From positions 299,123-363,122 of the forward strand of contig VWZF01002253.1 in assembly GCA_013396755.1 (NCBI GenBank): 64,000 bases of DNA. The letters run 5' to 3'. A program made the translations under genes and the position numbers. This DNA is from Sclerurus mexicanus. Taxonomy: Eukaryota; Chordata; Aves; Passeriformes; Furnariidae. Below, piece after piece: positions 33,991-46,050 of the stretch (the stretch's first letter is position 1; each line of letters opens with the position of its first letter). Below the pieces are notes generated by a model. That model ran no database searches, was not told where the DNA came from, and saw only the letters and a program-made list of their open reading frames with translations.

Positions 33991-34464
33991 AAAGAAAGAC
34001 ATTGAGAGGCTGGAGAGTGTCCAGGGAAGGGAATGGAGATGGGGAAGGGTCTGGAGCACCAGGAGCTGCTGAGGGAGCTGGGGGGGGCTCAGCCTGGAGG
34101 AAAGGAGGCTCAAGGGGGAACCTTCTCACTCTCTACAACTCCATGACAGGACGGTGAAGCCACGTTGGGTGTTCGTCTCCTCTCCCAAGTAACAAGGGAC
34201 AGAACAAGAGGAAACAGCCTCAAGTTGCACCAGGGAAGGTTCATACTGAATATTGGGAAAAATTTCTTCCCTGAAAGGGTTGTCAAGCCCTGGCACAGCT
34301 GCCCAGAGCAGTGGTAGAGTCACCATCCATGGAGAGATTTAAAAAGGTGTGTAGACATGGTGCTTCAGGACATGGTTTAGTGGTGGCCTTGGCAGTGCTG
34401 GTTAATGGTTGGACTCGATGGTCTTAGAGGATTTTTCCGAAATTACTGATTCCATGACTCCGTG
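33991..34464 (+). mobile_element. CR1 copy, group B, ~475 bp
   Basis: Sense copy: AAAGAAAGACATTGAGAGGC, GGGGAAGGGTCTGGAGCACC, GCTCAGCCTGGAGGAAAGGA, GGAAACAGCCTCAAGTTGCA, AATTTCTTCCCTGAAAGGGT and TGGTTGGACTCGATGGTCTT. It ends in a degraded octamer (TGATTCCATGACTCCGTG). It is a good reference for group B here. Confidence 0.95.
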
Positions 34465-35718
34465 AAAACAAGAGGTTGACTGCTCGTACACTGAGGTAAT
34501 TGGAAAGTGAATTGCCAATCTTCTGAAAACTGATAAAACTTTCAGCCCTGAGAAATTATATGGGATTGTGAAAGGGATATTTTTGGCAATAAAGTTGTTC
34601 TCAGACTGAAGCTAATTGAGCTGAGACTGCCAGGACACCTACTTGGGCATTTGGGAAAAAAAAGATGTTTTCTGATTGAAATATTTGAATTTAGCTCTCT
34701 GTAGATCAGGGATAAAACATTTCTGTTTCCAGCGGAAATGAAACTGAGAGTCACACTGAGTTATGTGAGAGGAATTTTATTTTCGAGTCTGATTTACCTT
34801 GTGGTCTCCCCAGTTATTCCTCCCCATGACTCTCCCTGGGTCACTACAATCTTCATGGGACCTCTGGGTCCACATGTGAGCTTATAAAAACTCAACGGAG
34901 CATCAGTGAGCACATCTGGGGCTTGTGACAGAAACATTCCCTCTCCTGCTGTTTCTGGTCACTCCATGTCAGCTCAAGGCTTGGGTTGAAGGTGGGATTC
35001 AGTTCACTGTGAGTTCTTTGCTCTTGACTTTTCTGTTCAGACTTGTCCATCAAAATCCTTGTTAATAACAGGGTTAATTTTGCCAAACTTGCATATCTGA
35101 GTGCTCAGGACATCTGAGAGAGTGAAGTTCCAGGTCCAGCTCCCATTGCTGGCAGATTTCACAAACCAGCTCTGAAAACTACTCCTCATCTCCCACAGCC
35201 TTCCCTGTTTTAGGCTCTACTGATCCATCCCAAGGGATCCCCCTTAACAGACCTAATGATTAGGGCAAAAACCAAAAGGATTTGTCAATTCTTTGACCTC
35301 AAAGCACTGAGATATCAAAGGAACAAAAGCACCATAAAGACAACTTTGGAAGAGACCTCCCGGGTCTACAAGTTTGTTTTTGTTGCTTTGTTTCACTTGA
35401 TGAAAAGAGATCTGTTGTGAACCTGATAACCCAGAGCTGTTCCCTAAAATGAGACTAAAATCCCTAAAATCTCCCTAATACAGGAGATTACCAGGCTCTA
35501 TGAAGAGTTGAGAGTCAATTTCTGGATGGTGAGATAATCCCAAAAGCTCCAGAAAGGCAGGAGATGAACAAATCTGGCTGTTGGTCCACTCTGTGTCATG
35601 AATGACCATAAGGATGTAGGTAAGGATATTTGTACAGGATCAGTATAAAATCTCCCTAAATTCATATCAAATATCCCTAAGAGCATGTGCATAGGAAAAA
35701 CTATAACGACAGAGTGAG
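34465..35718. other. Unique non-coding sequence
   Basis: 1.25 kb without a recognised element or exon. The words CCCTAAAATCTCCCTAA and TAAAATCTCCCTAAATTC recur near 35458 and 35646. Confidence 0.4.
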
Positions 35719-35867
35719 TATCATGGAATCATGGAATGCTTTGGGTTGGAAGGGACCTTCACAATAATCTCATTCCAAACCCCCTGCCATGGGCAGGGAC
35801 ATCTTCCACTAGACAAGGTCGCTCCAAGCCTCATCCAACCTGGCCCTCAACACTTTCAGGAATGGGA
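35719..35867 (-). mobile_element. CR1 tail, group A
   Basis: Antisense: ATCATGGAATCATGGAATGC, TTTGGGTTGGAAGGGACCTT and CCATGGGCAGGGACATCTTC. It is truncated after CACTTTCAGGAATGGG. Confidence 0.93.
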
Positions 35868-35994
35868 ATGTTGGGATATATTCCCCTAAAGTACTTGTCC
35901 CATGTCAGGGCATCTGTGCTCCAGGGTCATTTGACAGTGATGTGTGATTTTTGTGGTTTATATTCCTGTGTTTATAACTCCTCCCCTGGGAATT

Positions 35995-36215
35995 TATCCA
36001 GTTTTTAAACTCTGTAAGTGCCTGCAATATCCCATGGCAAGAATTCCACAGCTTCACTGTGTCTCTCTGCCAAGAAATGGACAGTTTGTGCCAGAGGTGA
36101 TGCCTTTGTGTCATAACTCTGGGTGTAATTTTTAGGTCACAAGGGTCACTTGTGCTTCCTGACATAAAGGAAGGGCTTGGATTCTCCTCCTTATTTATCC
36201 CTGTTTCTGTGCCAG
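35995..36215 (-). mobile_element. Ancient CR1/L3-like remnant
   Basis: The segment around CTGTAAGTGCCTGCAATATC and CCATGGCAAGAATTCCACAG, followed by a decayed CTTCCTTATTTATCC-like part, follows the antisense layout of old CR1/L3-type elements that are widespread in reptiles. It is far more diverged than groups A-C. The boundaries are approximate. The assignment rests on remembered consensus layout and not on an alignment. Confidence 0.4.
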
Positions 36216-36888
36216 AGCCTGGATGCTTAACCATGGATCAAAGCCCTGTCGTGTCAAGCACTGTGGAGACCCTAAAGGTTTCTCCTGCAGCAGAAGAACA
36301 CATCAGCAAGTCTGCACGGCTTCTCATTGGCACTGCTCCCAAGGCTGGACAAAGGACAAAATCCTGGAATCATCTGCTCAAGGTCATCCAGAAATGTCAG
36401 GAATAATCCTGTGGAGCTCCCTCTCCACCAGCCTTTCTTATCCCTGCTAAGAGACCACAGATATTCTGAATTAACCTTATAAATAAGGAAACATGAAGGC
36501 TGGGAGGCCTCCAGTCTCATCTGATTTCCTGCACTCTCGGACACTTCAGTGTTTCCCAGAGCATGGAATTCCTCAGTCTGGGGTGGGTTATTAATATTGA
36601 CATCCCAATTAATAAATAACACCAGGCATTAAAAAATAAATAGAAAAAAAATCAAGAAGCAAATATTTTTTTTTGTCTGCATCCAATCAGACCCTTGGGA
36701 TTGAAGACACACACATGCTCTTGCATTATTAGTGTAGGTTAAAATCAACCAGAGCTGGAAGAGTTCTGCAAGGAATCAAGGAAAAACGTTATTTAATATG
36801 AATGTGTCAGTTTGGGCAGATTTGCCTCAGGGACAGGGAGAACAGTCCCTAAACTGATTTGTTCAGTATCACATAGACCAGTTGAAGC
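36216..36888. other. Unique non-coding sequence
   Basis: No feature is recognised apart from short A/T runs near 36640-36675. Confidence 0.4.
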
Positions 36889-37420
36889 AATCAGAGAATG
36901 GTTTGGATTGAAGGGACCTTAAGGATGATCTACTTTCGATCCTCCACCATGGGCAGGGACACCTTCCACTAGCCCAGGTTGCTCCAAGCCCATCCAGCCT
37001 GGCCTTGGACACTTCCAGGGATGGGGCAGCCACAGCTTCTCTGGGCAACCTGTGCCAGGACCTGCCCACCCTCACAGGGAAGAATTTCTTACCAATGTCT
37101 AATATAAATCTTCCTTCTTTCTGTTTGAAGCCATTCCCCCTTGCCCTGTCCCTCCATTCCTTTTCCAAAGTCCCTCTCCAGCTTTCCTGGAGCCCCTTTA
37201 GGCACTGGAAGGGGCTCTGAGGTCTCCCTGGAACCTTCTCTTCTCCAGGCTGGACATTTCCAGCTCTCCCAGTCTGTCTCCAGCCCTTGGAGCACCTCCG
37301 TAGCCTCCTCTGGACTTGCTACAGCAGCTCCACATCCTTCTCATGTTGGGACCCCACAACTGGATGCTGTGCTTTGGGTGGGGTCTCAAGAAGGTGGAGT
37401 AGAAGGGGAGAATCTTCAAC
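36889..37420 (-). mobile_element. CR1 copy, group A, ~530 bp
   Basis: Antisense: AATCAGAGAATGGTTTGGAT, GGATGGGGCAGCCACAGCTT, CTCTGGGCAACCTGTGCCAG, GAATTTCTTACCAATGTCTA, CCATTCCCCCTTGCCCTGTC, CCTTCTCTTCTCCAGGCTGG and GTGGGGTCTCAAGAAGGTGG. It extends into the CACATCCTTCTCATGTTGGG region beyond most copies. Confidence 0.95.
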
Positions 37421-39397
37421 TATAGGGCAAAGTATTTTGGGGATCAGGAATTTTCCTTGCATCTAAACTTTGCGCTGCCAAGATGAAGACAAAGATCCTC
37501 TTGGGTAGGTCAATTAATTGATAGGCAGATTCTTTTATTCTACAGAGAAGAAGCCTTAAGAATCTTTGAAACTGGACTTTTGTTGTTGTTTCTAAATAAA
37601 ATAAATATATTATAGTGTATTATTGGAACTTCCTGGGGTATAAAGACATCTGTGTGGGGTATAAAGACATGTACACACACCTTGGCTTTTCCACAGGATA
37701 TGTGGCAGCATTTCAGACCAAAGCTGACTCACATCTGTCTGTATCTCAGTGCTGGTGAGATACAACGCTGACTGCAGGACACCTTCCTCTGTTATCCAGG
37801 CAGAAAAACTTCCAAACAATACATGCCAAGTCGGAGCAGGGAAACTCTCCACTTGTTTTTGGCTGATTTGACAAAGAAATAAAAAGCAGTGATGACTTGT
37901 TTGACTACAGTGCAGAGTTAGTGAGAAATAAATGCAAAACGGGATGGAATTGTGCTATAAAACTGTACACTGTGGGCTCAGTTTTTTCCTACAGAGTTTA
38001 TTCAAAAAGAGAAAGTGCAGAGCAGACTCTTCCTGACATTTTTAATGGGCAATGGTCATTAGAGCCTTTCCCCTTCAGTGGACAATTAACCTCTCACTTT
38101 ATGGAAGGTGAAAATGGTCATTCTTGATTTCAAGCATAAAACTTGCCTTGTATTAAACGGGGAAAATAAATCCTGCAGAGTACAGAACAAAATAATCAGG
38201 ATGAATGAAGCTCTGAGAGGAATTGTTCTGCCAAATGTTGATGGGACTCGACCAGATAAGACTTCTGAACAGTTTAAAATGTGGTTTTCTTCCTTTCCCA
38301 GCTCTCAGCATTGCCTGGTGCTTATTTGAGTCCTGAATACTCATGAACAAAGCTTTGCAGAGACCACAGGATCTTGCCTTCAAAGCTGCATCTACTTTAA
38401 GGCCAGAGGGACCAGAGTGGTTAGAATGTGTCAGCGACATGTCAGGGTTATCAAGACTGGTCTGGAGCAGAGAAAGATGGTCATGTCAGGCCACACAGAG
38501 CACAAATATGTTTCTCCAGCACAGAGAATTTATCAGAGAGGCAACAACAACACCAAGCTCACCTCCTCTGCCATAATTTTCCAACCCTTCGTGGCTGAAA
38601 GAATCACGGTCCTCCAGTGATGAACAGATGACACCAGCATCTGTTGGCTGCAACTGAAATCAGCAACTCCACCTGCATAATCCATGTCTGATAACATTCC
38701 AGATCCTTGCTGCCACCGTGGAGTTCTAAGATTGTTCCAGTTGTGACAGAGGTTAAAATAGTTTTGGCCCGTGCTCTGACCTCTGTGACCCCTCACTCAG
38801 CTCTTACCCAATTTTTGGGGGCAAACTGCAGTGGCAGAATAAGTTGCTTTGTATCTGTGATCTGAAAGCAGCAGTGGACAATCAGTGTCACGGAGGACAG
38901 AGCAGGTTATGGACACCTAAAACCCCTTATAACAGAGTAGCTCAAATCCACGGTGTCTCTCTAAAACACAGAATTTGGGCTTTCACACAAAGGCAGGCAC
39001 ATTTGCACATTCGCAGGGCAAGTTGGCTCTGAAAGTGCTCTGAGGCCAATTTGCATGGAAGGTTAAAAATGAGCTGATGGTTGATCTCCTCCAGAGATTC
39101 TCCTCTTAATCCTTTCTCTTATCAGAAGCAGGTTTCTTATCAGTTCTCTACAGGGACATTAGTAAAGAGACAAGGGAGAGCTGAGAGCTCCAAACAACCC
39201 AGGCTTGAAATGCATCCAGTTCACAAAGCTCTGCAGTCTGGGCATCACTGAGACGCCAACCTGCACCTTCCTCCAAGGTCTTACCAAGCTCTTCTTTGAC
39301 CCTTGCTCTCTTTTTCCTCTGGATAGAGCAAGGCCAGAGCATGACAACAATTTAATATTTCCACAGAAACTTCCTCCCTTTTCACTTCTAAAAAATT
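37421..39397. other. Unique non-coding block
   Basis: Two kilobases without CR1. It includes a small tandem duplication at 37635-37676. A 95-codon minus frame (38153-38440) lacks motifs. Confidence 0.45.
37635..37676. repeat. Tandem duplication, 2 x 21 bp
   Basis: Two adjacent units each start GGGGTATAAAGACAT. The last six bases differ (CTGTGT versus GTACAC). Confidence 0.85.
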
Positions 39398-40745
39398 CAT
39401 AGAAACATGGAATGGTGTCGGTTTTAAGGGACCTTAAAGACCATCTCTTTCCACTCCCTGTCATGGGCAGGGACACCTTCCACTAGATCTCGTTGCTCCA
39501 AGCCCAGCCTGGCATGGACACTTCGAGGGATGGAGCAGCCACAGCTTCTCTGGACAACCTGTGCCAGGGCCTCACTGATCTCATAGTGGAGAATTTCCTT
39601 CTTATGTCTACTCTAAACACAACCTTTGTCAGCTTGAAGCCATTTCCCCTTGTCCTATCACTCCATGCCCTTGTCCAAAGTCCCTCCCCGTTGTCTTTGA
39701 GCCACTTTAGGCACTGGAAAATGCTCTAAGGACTCCCTGGAGTTTTGTCTTCTCCAGGGTGAACAACCCCAGCCCTCTCAGACTATCTCCAGAGCAGAGG
39801 TGTTCCAGCCTTCTAATTATCTTTGTGGAGTCCTCTGGGCTTGCTCCAACAGGTCCATATCCTTGTTATATTGGGTGTCTCACAGCAGCATTCCAGGTGG
39901 AGTCTCAGGAGAGTGGAGCAGAGCAGGAGAATCACCTCCCTCATCCTCCTGGTCACACTTCTCTTGATACAGCCCAGGACACGGCTGTCTTTCTGGGCTG
40001 ACAGAACACACGTTTGGGTCATGCTGATCTTCTAATCCACCAACACCCTCAAGTCCTTTCCCTCAGGGCTGCTCTCAATTCATTCTCCACCCAGCCTGTG
40101 CTTGTGCTTGGGATTGTCCCAACCCAGGTGCAGTTCCTTGCACTTGGCCTTTCTGTTCTTCACGAACTTTGCACAGCCCCAACTCTCCAACCTGTGGAGG
40201 TCCCTCTAGATGCCATCCCTTCCCTCCAGAGTGTCACCTGAACTTGCTGAGGATGCACTTGATCCCACTGTCCATGTCACCGGTGAAGATGTTAAACAGT
40301 GACAGACCCAACACCAACCCCTGAGGAATGACACTTCCCCCTGTCTCTACTTAGACATCAAGCCATTGACCAAAACAGTTTTGAGTGTGGCCACCCAGCC
40401 ATTTCCTTACCCATCCAGTGGTCCACCATCAAATCTCCATGTCTCCTGTTCAGACACAAGGATGTTGTAAGGGAAAGTTGTGCTTTGCACAGCTGAAGGG
40501 AAATTACGTCAGTTGCTCTTCTCCCATCCACCAGTGCTGTAACCCCATCAAAGGTGGCCACCAAATTTGTCAGACCTTCTATGAAGCCACTCTGACTGCC
40601 AGCAACAACCTCCTTCATTTCCATGTGCCTTACCATAGTTTCCAGAAGGATCTGCTCCATGATCTTGTCGGACAGCGAGGTGAGACTGACCAGCCTGTAG
40701 ATCCCCAGCTCTACCTTTGTTCCCCTTTTTTTGTGTTTGGTTGGA
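39398..40745 (-). pseudogene. Longest CR1 copy, with decayed reverse transcriptase
   Basis: Antisense from the tail (TCATAGAAACATGGAATGG) through GGATGGAGCAGCCACAGCTT, CCATTTCCCCTTGTCCTATC, GTCTTCTCCAGGGTGAACAA and CATTCCAGGTGGAGTCTCAG. It then enters ORF2-coding DNA. Minus-strand translation near 40358-40660 reads MEQILLETMVRHMEMKEVV, then GFIEGLTNLVATFDGVTALV and RRATDVISLQLCKA. This follows the CR1 ORF2 reverse-transcriptase layout (finger/palm segment up to the D-L-x-K-A-F motif, here LQLCKA). The frame shifts just after CKA, and the YADD catalytic part is not seen, which suggests an internal deletion between about 40330 and 40360. Frames further 3' are broken by stops. The element is inactive. 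ORF1, the endonuclease and the 5' end are absent. It is a retrotransposon relic and not a viral or host gene. Confidence 0.92.
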
Positions 40746-41117
40746 TTTCATTTCTAAAATATCTGCTCAGCTTTCAGCACCCTGCCTGACTTCCCCAAGG
40801 GACATAGAGATACATGATACCCTGAGAGAGCCTTGGCTGAATTTGGGCAAGAAGGTTGAAACTTTTATACTTTGATGAGTCTGTGATGTCATAGCAGGTT
40901 GGACCATTCCCTGTGGGGCAAAATCTCCTTTCTTGCATGAAAGAAAGGATCAGTCACACAACTTTCTGGTGTGAAGAGCTCTGTGCCAGGATGGGGTGAC
41001 TAAGAAACATTCCCTCCCTTTCACAAACACTGTACATATATTTAGGTCTCTGTGTGCATGTCTCTCTATCTATAGCTGCATCATATATGTCTGTGTCTAT
41101 AGCTACATCTATCTATG
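40746..41117. other. Unique sequence with TCTATCTA-type low complexity
   Basis: From about 41030 it carries interspersed TATCTATAG/GTCTCT words (weak ATCT microsatellite) up to the next CR1. Nothing else is recognised. Confidence 0.5.
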
Positions 41118-41720
41118 TCATAGAACCATAGAATCACCTGGGTTAGAAGGGACATTAAAGATCATTCAGTTGTAACTCCCTGCCATGGGTAGGGACACCT
41201 TCCACTATCCCAGGTTGCTCAGAGCTCCATCCAACACGTCCTTGGACAATTCCAGGGATGGGGAAGCCACAGCTTCTCTGGGCAACCTGTGCCAGGGCCT
41301 CACCATCCTCACAACCAAGAATTTTTTTCCCAATATCCAATCTAACCCTACTCTCTGTCAATTTGAAGCAATTCCCCCTTTTCCTGTCACTCCAGGCTCT
41401 TGCCAATAGTCTCTCTCCATCTTTCCTGTAGCTCCTTCAGGTAGCGGAAGGTCATAATTAGGTCACCCCAAAGCCTTCTCTTCTCCAGACTGAACAGTCC
41501 CAGCTGTCCCAGTCTTTCCTCCCAGTAGAGCTGCTCCATCCCTCTGATCATCTTGGTACCTCCTCTGGACTCTCTCCAACAGATCCATGTCCTTCCTGTG
41601 CTGGGGACCACAGGGCTGGAGGCAGCTCTGCAGGTGGGGTCTCATCTAAGCAAGGCAGAGAGGCAGAACCCCTTCCTTGACCTCCTGTCAACACTGCTTT
41701 GGATGCAACTCAAAATTAGG
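41118..41720 (-). mobile_element. CR1 copy, group A, ~600 bp
   Basis: Antisense from TCATAGAACCATAGAATCAC through GGATGGGGAAGCCACAGCTT, CCTCACCATCCTCACAACCA, CCTTCTCTTCTCCAGACTGA, CCAACAGATCCATGTCCTTC and CTGCAGGTGGGGTCTCATCT to ACTGCTTTGGATGCAACTCA. It reaches the same upstream region as the copies at 30584 and 36889. Confidence 0.95.
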
Positions 41721-42928
41721 CATTTTCTCCCGGCTCCCCCTGGGTCTGGTGAAAAACCATGGCCTGGACGGCTTCCCCTGAAACAGCAAACATCCCATAG
41801 CATTTATTTCTGTGTCCAAGCTGCTACTCAGAGTTTGCGAGGGTGAAAGTCCTACCCACAGCCAACCTCAGAAAAGGTTTCTCAGCAGGAATTGTGTCTT
41901 TCCATTACGAGCTTCAATCCATGAATTACCTTTTGACAGAAATAATTTGGAAAAAACCCCAAAACAAAAAAAACAACAAAACCCCTGAAAAACCAAAACC
42001 CTCCTCAAAAAAACAAACCTCAAAAAACAATGAGCCAAAAGAGTAACTTTAAAGACAATGAACTGTGTAAATAATAAGAGAAGCAAATGCCCTTGAACAG
42101 CCTCTCACCTGCCTGCACCTCACTGTGGCTTTAGCAGGAGCCGTAGTGGTTTTAATTAACACCTTCCTCAGTGCAAAATTACCACACATTGTTCTCAAAG
42201 ACTGAGTGACACCCAGGTGAGGGTTTCCAGATTTTGTTGTGCCTTCAGAGCCTTGGCTAATCCAGGTTTTATTCCATTTCCCGGGACATCAGGCTTGGAG
42301 CAGAGTGGCTGGTGACAGCCTTTATCACACCAGCGCTCCCCAGATGTGCCCAGAGTGTCAAGCAGCCCAGGAGGTGATTGTACTTGCAAACAGCATCCCG
42401 TTGGTTTGCTGGATCTGTGCCTCTTCTCCTCCTGAAATGCCAGCAGCACAGGAGGGACTTTCTCCTCTGGATGCCCTCCCAAAATTCCAATGACAGACAA
42501 GAGCAGGGAGTTTGCAGCATTCAAGTGGAATTTGAGGCTTTTGGAAAGCGAGGGTGGGCAGTGAGATCCAGGAGCTGGGGGATCCTCTGTTGAACTCGGA
42601 GGGCTTTTCCCTTAAACAAATCCTCTCCTTATCTGTCATTTTCTTGCTAGGTCTGGAAAGGGATCAGACTTTTGATGCTGGCCCTGCTGTCACCTGGGGG
42701 TTGCTTTCTGCCTAATCCATTTGGCTCCATGCGGTGGCTTTGCTGGAGGATTCACCCCCTGACTCCCTGCCCTGCTTTGAAATGTGGTGGGAAGGGCACT
42801 AAGCCACAGGATGGTCCTTTCTGCCCATGCACAGGGTTTTAAACAGATTTAACATCTGCAGTTCCCTAGATCCAAGCTGGATTACTTTTATTTATCCCTA
42901 GACAGGAACGGGGCAAACAAAATCCAGA
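41721..42928. other. Unique sequence with A-rich tract at 41950-42040
   Basis: The A-rich tract is C-interspersed (runs of AAAAAACC and AAAACAACAAAACCCC). The rest shows no recognised element. Confidence 0.45.
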
Positions 42929-42995
42929 AGGTTGGAACTAAACGATCCTTAGGGTCCCTTCCAACACAAACCATTCTATGACTCTACAACTCTAA
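42929..42995 (+). mobile_element. CR1 tail scrap, group A
   Basis: The last ~65 bases of the element in sense: GGTTGGAACTAAACGATCCT, GTCCCTTCCAACACAAACC and ATTCTATGACTCTACAAC. Confidence 0.85.
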
Positions 42996-44065
42996 ATTAT
43001 TTTCAGACCTTTCAGGAATCAACCCTCTGTCACAATTTCCACAGGAGACAAGTTCAGACTGTGGCTTCCCATCCTGCCATCACTTCAAGGCAAAATCCTT
43101 GCTTTTTTAAGGGCAATGTGTATTTTATCATTCATTTTCAGGAGATGCAGGATTTTACCAGTTGATTTCAGCTTCCAGAAGAACAGAGTCATCTCCCCAA
43201 GATGATCTTAGAGATTATAACTTCTGAAGGGTGAAGAACTGAGAGAAACAGGATGTCTTGGAAGGTGGGTGGTGCATTATAATTGTGGAATTAACCCAGA
43301 TGAAGTGACCTTAACTCTGACCCTTTCCCATTTACCACAGCCCTGTAGCTCTTGAGTTTAAGAACTCTGGGATAGGACATCATTTTTGGAATGGATGACT
43401 GACAGCTCAAGTGTGCTCCGCTATTTTTATTGCATTCTTAGCATAATAATATATTCTGTTCAAAACTACTGATGTATGAACATAAATATATCTTATTTGC
43501 CTATTAAAGTTAGACAGGAAAAGTCATTCTTTGTGCAACATCTGTAATATGAGCATTTAAATTTTATCTTCTCCTTTTAGATGTCTGAGCAATAAACCTT
43601 GAAAGATGTTTTTTATGGAATTTGGTGCAATACCATCACTGCTATTATAAAACCATGATTTTTCTACTCATTCAAAAACGTTCTGCGTTTTTTCCTTTTT
43701 TATTATCCCTCTGGAATTTTGAGGCAATGACAGGGACTCAAGTCCCTAGATTTGCCCAGTGTTCCCTCTTCCAAATGCTGGGGAGAAAGGTCACAGCATG
43801 GATGTGAGCCATGATGTATCACTGGGTCCTAAAGACAGAAATTCATCCCAGAGATGTTTTATTTATTCCTACAAATGCACAGGATGCACTTTTAGGAATG
43901 AATTTTCTGCTGTCTCCAATCAGGACAAGTCTAGTACCTGGTAGAACAGTGTTAGTTTCTGTTGATGATGATCATAGTGCTCCTTCATTCAAAAAACATG
44001 GAAATTACACCTTCCCTTTCTCTTGCAGAAGGATTTATCTGTGACCCTTGAAGCAGGAAAGGTGG
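42996..44065. other. Unique non-coding sequence
   Basis: 1.07 kb, AT-rich around 43420-43700. No element or exon is recognised. Confidence 0.4.
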
Positions 44066-44357
44066 AAAAAGACTATTTACAAGGGCATGGAGTGACTGGA
44101 CAAGGAGAAATCACTTCAAACTGAAAGAGGCCAGGTTAAGACTGGATATTTGGAAGAAATCCTTCCCTGGGAGGGTGGGGAGGTGCTGGAATAGATTTCC
44201 CAGAGAAACTGTGGCTGCCCCATTCCTGGAAGTGCTCAAGGCCAAGTTGGATGGGGCTTGGAACAACCTGGGATAGTGGAAGCTGTCTCTGACCATGGCA
44301 GGGGCTTGGAATGAGATGATCTTGAAGGTCCTTTCCAACCTAAACCATCCTATGTTC
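44066..44357 (+). mobile_element. CR1 copy, group A, ~290 bp
   Basis: Sense copy: AGACTGGATATTTGGAAGAA, CCCTGGGAGGGTGGGGAGGT, ACTGTGGCTGCCCCATTCC, GACCATGGCAGGGGCTTGGA and GGTCCTTTCCAACCTAAACC. The variant GAGGTGCTGGAATAGATTTC is shared in part with the copy at 58943, hinting at one subfamily. Confidence 0.95.
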
Positions 44358-45189
44358 CAATAATTTCTGCTGGGACAGGGAGGGGAAGAGCTCAGCACAC
44401 ATGAAGGTCCTACGTGTCCTTCGCTGTCCTGTGCAGGAGACGTTGCTGCACAGCACAGTCACTGGAAAATCAGTGTTTAAGTGGAAGCAAATATGAAAAT
44501 GATTGCTACACTAAAGGCAGGGAATAAAAGACAGAGGAGGAATGTCTTTTCTAGTGATAACATGGGAATAAATCACTGTGGCTTATTTTGATATCACTGA
44601 CATTTTTCATAAAGACGTTCTCCGAGGCGCCAAAGACATCTGTCAGCACAGAGTGAAGTGTGTACAAATGAAGCCTAAATCTACATTCCTGAGGGATGAC
44701 AGAGGTGTTGATAATTCCAGTCTCTGAGAGGGAGCAATTCTGATGCAAAACCTGGAGGAGTGAATCCCAGGGTGAGGATTTTTTAGCTCAAAATGTGATC
44801 ACAGTGACGCAATCGCGGAACGGCATCGGCGTGCGCAAGGAAAGCTGCAGCCCTTGAGAAAATATGTGGGAAAGAGAGGGGAATATTGGGATATGGCATT
44901 GTTCCTGGATTGGCCGTGTTTCTAAAAATTCATCTTACAGGTCTGTTTTGGGAGAATCATCATTTTAAAGAAGATTTTATCTTTTTTTGAAGATGACAGT
45001 ATTCAGTGAAGCTGCAGATAGTACCTTGTTACTGCTGTAGTGCAAGGTAATGGAGCCATAAGTTATAAAGTCAAATTAATGAAGTCCCTTGATATAATTA
45101 TATCAAGCTCTGTAATCTGAGTTAATAGACACTTGCCCAGTTTCTCTGAGAATTTTTTCCCCTCTAATTTCTATTTAGACACTTGAAAA
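44358..45189. other. Unique sequence with a small CpG cluster
   Basis: Seven CpG dinucleotides fall in about 30 bases at 44806-44836 (GTGACGCAATCGCGGAACGG, then CATCGGCGTGCGC). They stand out from the CpG-poor surroundings. The rest is AT-rich, with TATAATTATATC near 45094. Confidence 0.5.
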
Positions 45190-46050
45190 GCTTAGTGTTG
45201 CAGAAGACACCAAGCTGGGTGGACGTGGTGATCTGCTGGAGGGCAGGAAGGCTCTGCAGAGGGATCTGGACAGGCTGGATCCACGAAGCCCAATGATATG
45301 AGTTTTAATAAGATGAAGTGCTGAGTCCTGCACTTTGGTCACAACAACGCCATGGTGGGCTCCAGGCTGGGGGCAGAGTGGATAAAACAGCCCAGTGGAA
45401 AAGGACCTGGGAGTGCTGGACAACAGCAGTGGAACATTATCCAGTGTGTGCCCAGGTGGGCAAGGAGGACAGTGGCATCCAGCAGGATTAGGGAAGTGTT
45501 GCCCACCTGAGCACTGGTGAGGCCACACCTCGAGTGCTGCGTCCAGTTCTGGGCTCCTCACAACAAGAAAGACAATGAGGGGCTGGAGCATGTCCAGAGA
45601 ATGGCAACGAAGCTGGGGAAGGGTCTGGAGGGTAAGTCATATGGAAGAGAGGCTGAGGGAGCTGGGGTTGTTCAGCCTGGAGAAAGGAAGGCTCAGGGGA
45701 GACTTTCTCATTCCCTTTAAATACCTGAAAGGAGGTTGTAGCCAGGTGGGGATCGATCTCTTTTCCCGGGCAACCAGTGACAGGACAAGAGGATGTGGTG
45801 TGAAGCTGTGCCAGGGAAGGTTCAGGTTGGACATCAGGAAGAATTTCTTCATGGAAAGGGTGGTCAGGCATTGGAAGGGGCTGCCCAGGGAGGTGGTGGA
45901 ATCCCCATCCCTGGAGGTGTTCAAGGAATGACTGGATGTGGCACTCAGTGCTCTGGGCTGGGTCACAAGGTGGGGATGGGTCAAAGACTGGACTCAGTGA
46001 TATTGGAGCTCTTTTACAACCACTACACCATTCTATTCTATGATTCTATA
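45190..46050 (+). pseudogene. Second longest CR1 copy, 3' end of ORF2 plus tail
   Basis: Sense copy of about 860 bases, group B. It starts in ORF2 sequence encoding a DTKLGG-like motif (GCAGAAGACACCAAGCTGGG) and continues through GACAGGCTGGATCCACGAAG, GGGAAGTGTTGCCCACCTGA, GAGGCCACACCTCGAGTGCT, GACAATGAGGGGCTGGAGCA, TTCTTCATGGAAAGGGTGGT and GAATCCCCATCCCTGGAGGT. The 3' end is ATTCTATTCTATGATTCTAT, complete with octamers. Stops and shifts break the coding part, for example straight after ATGATATGA at about 45294. Frames of 115-138 codons over it are pieces of the relic. The DTKLGG-like motif marks the reverse-transcriptase core's end, so the insertion was truncated just there. Confidence 0.94.
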
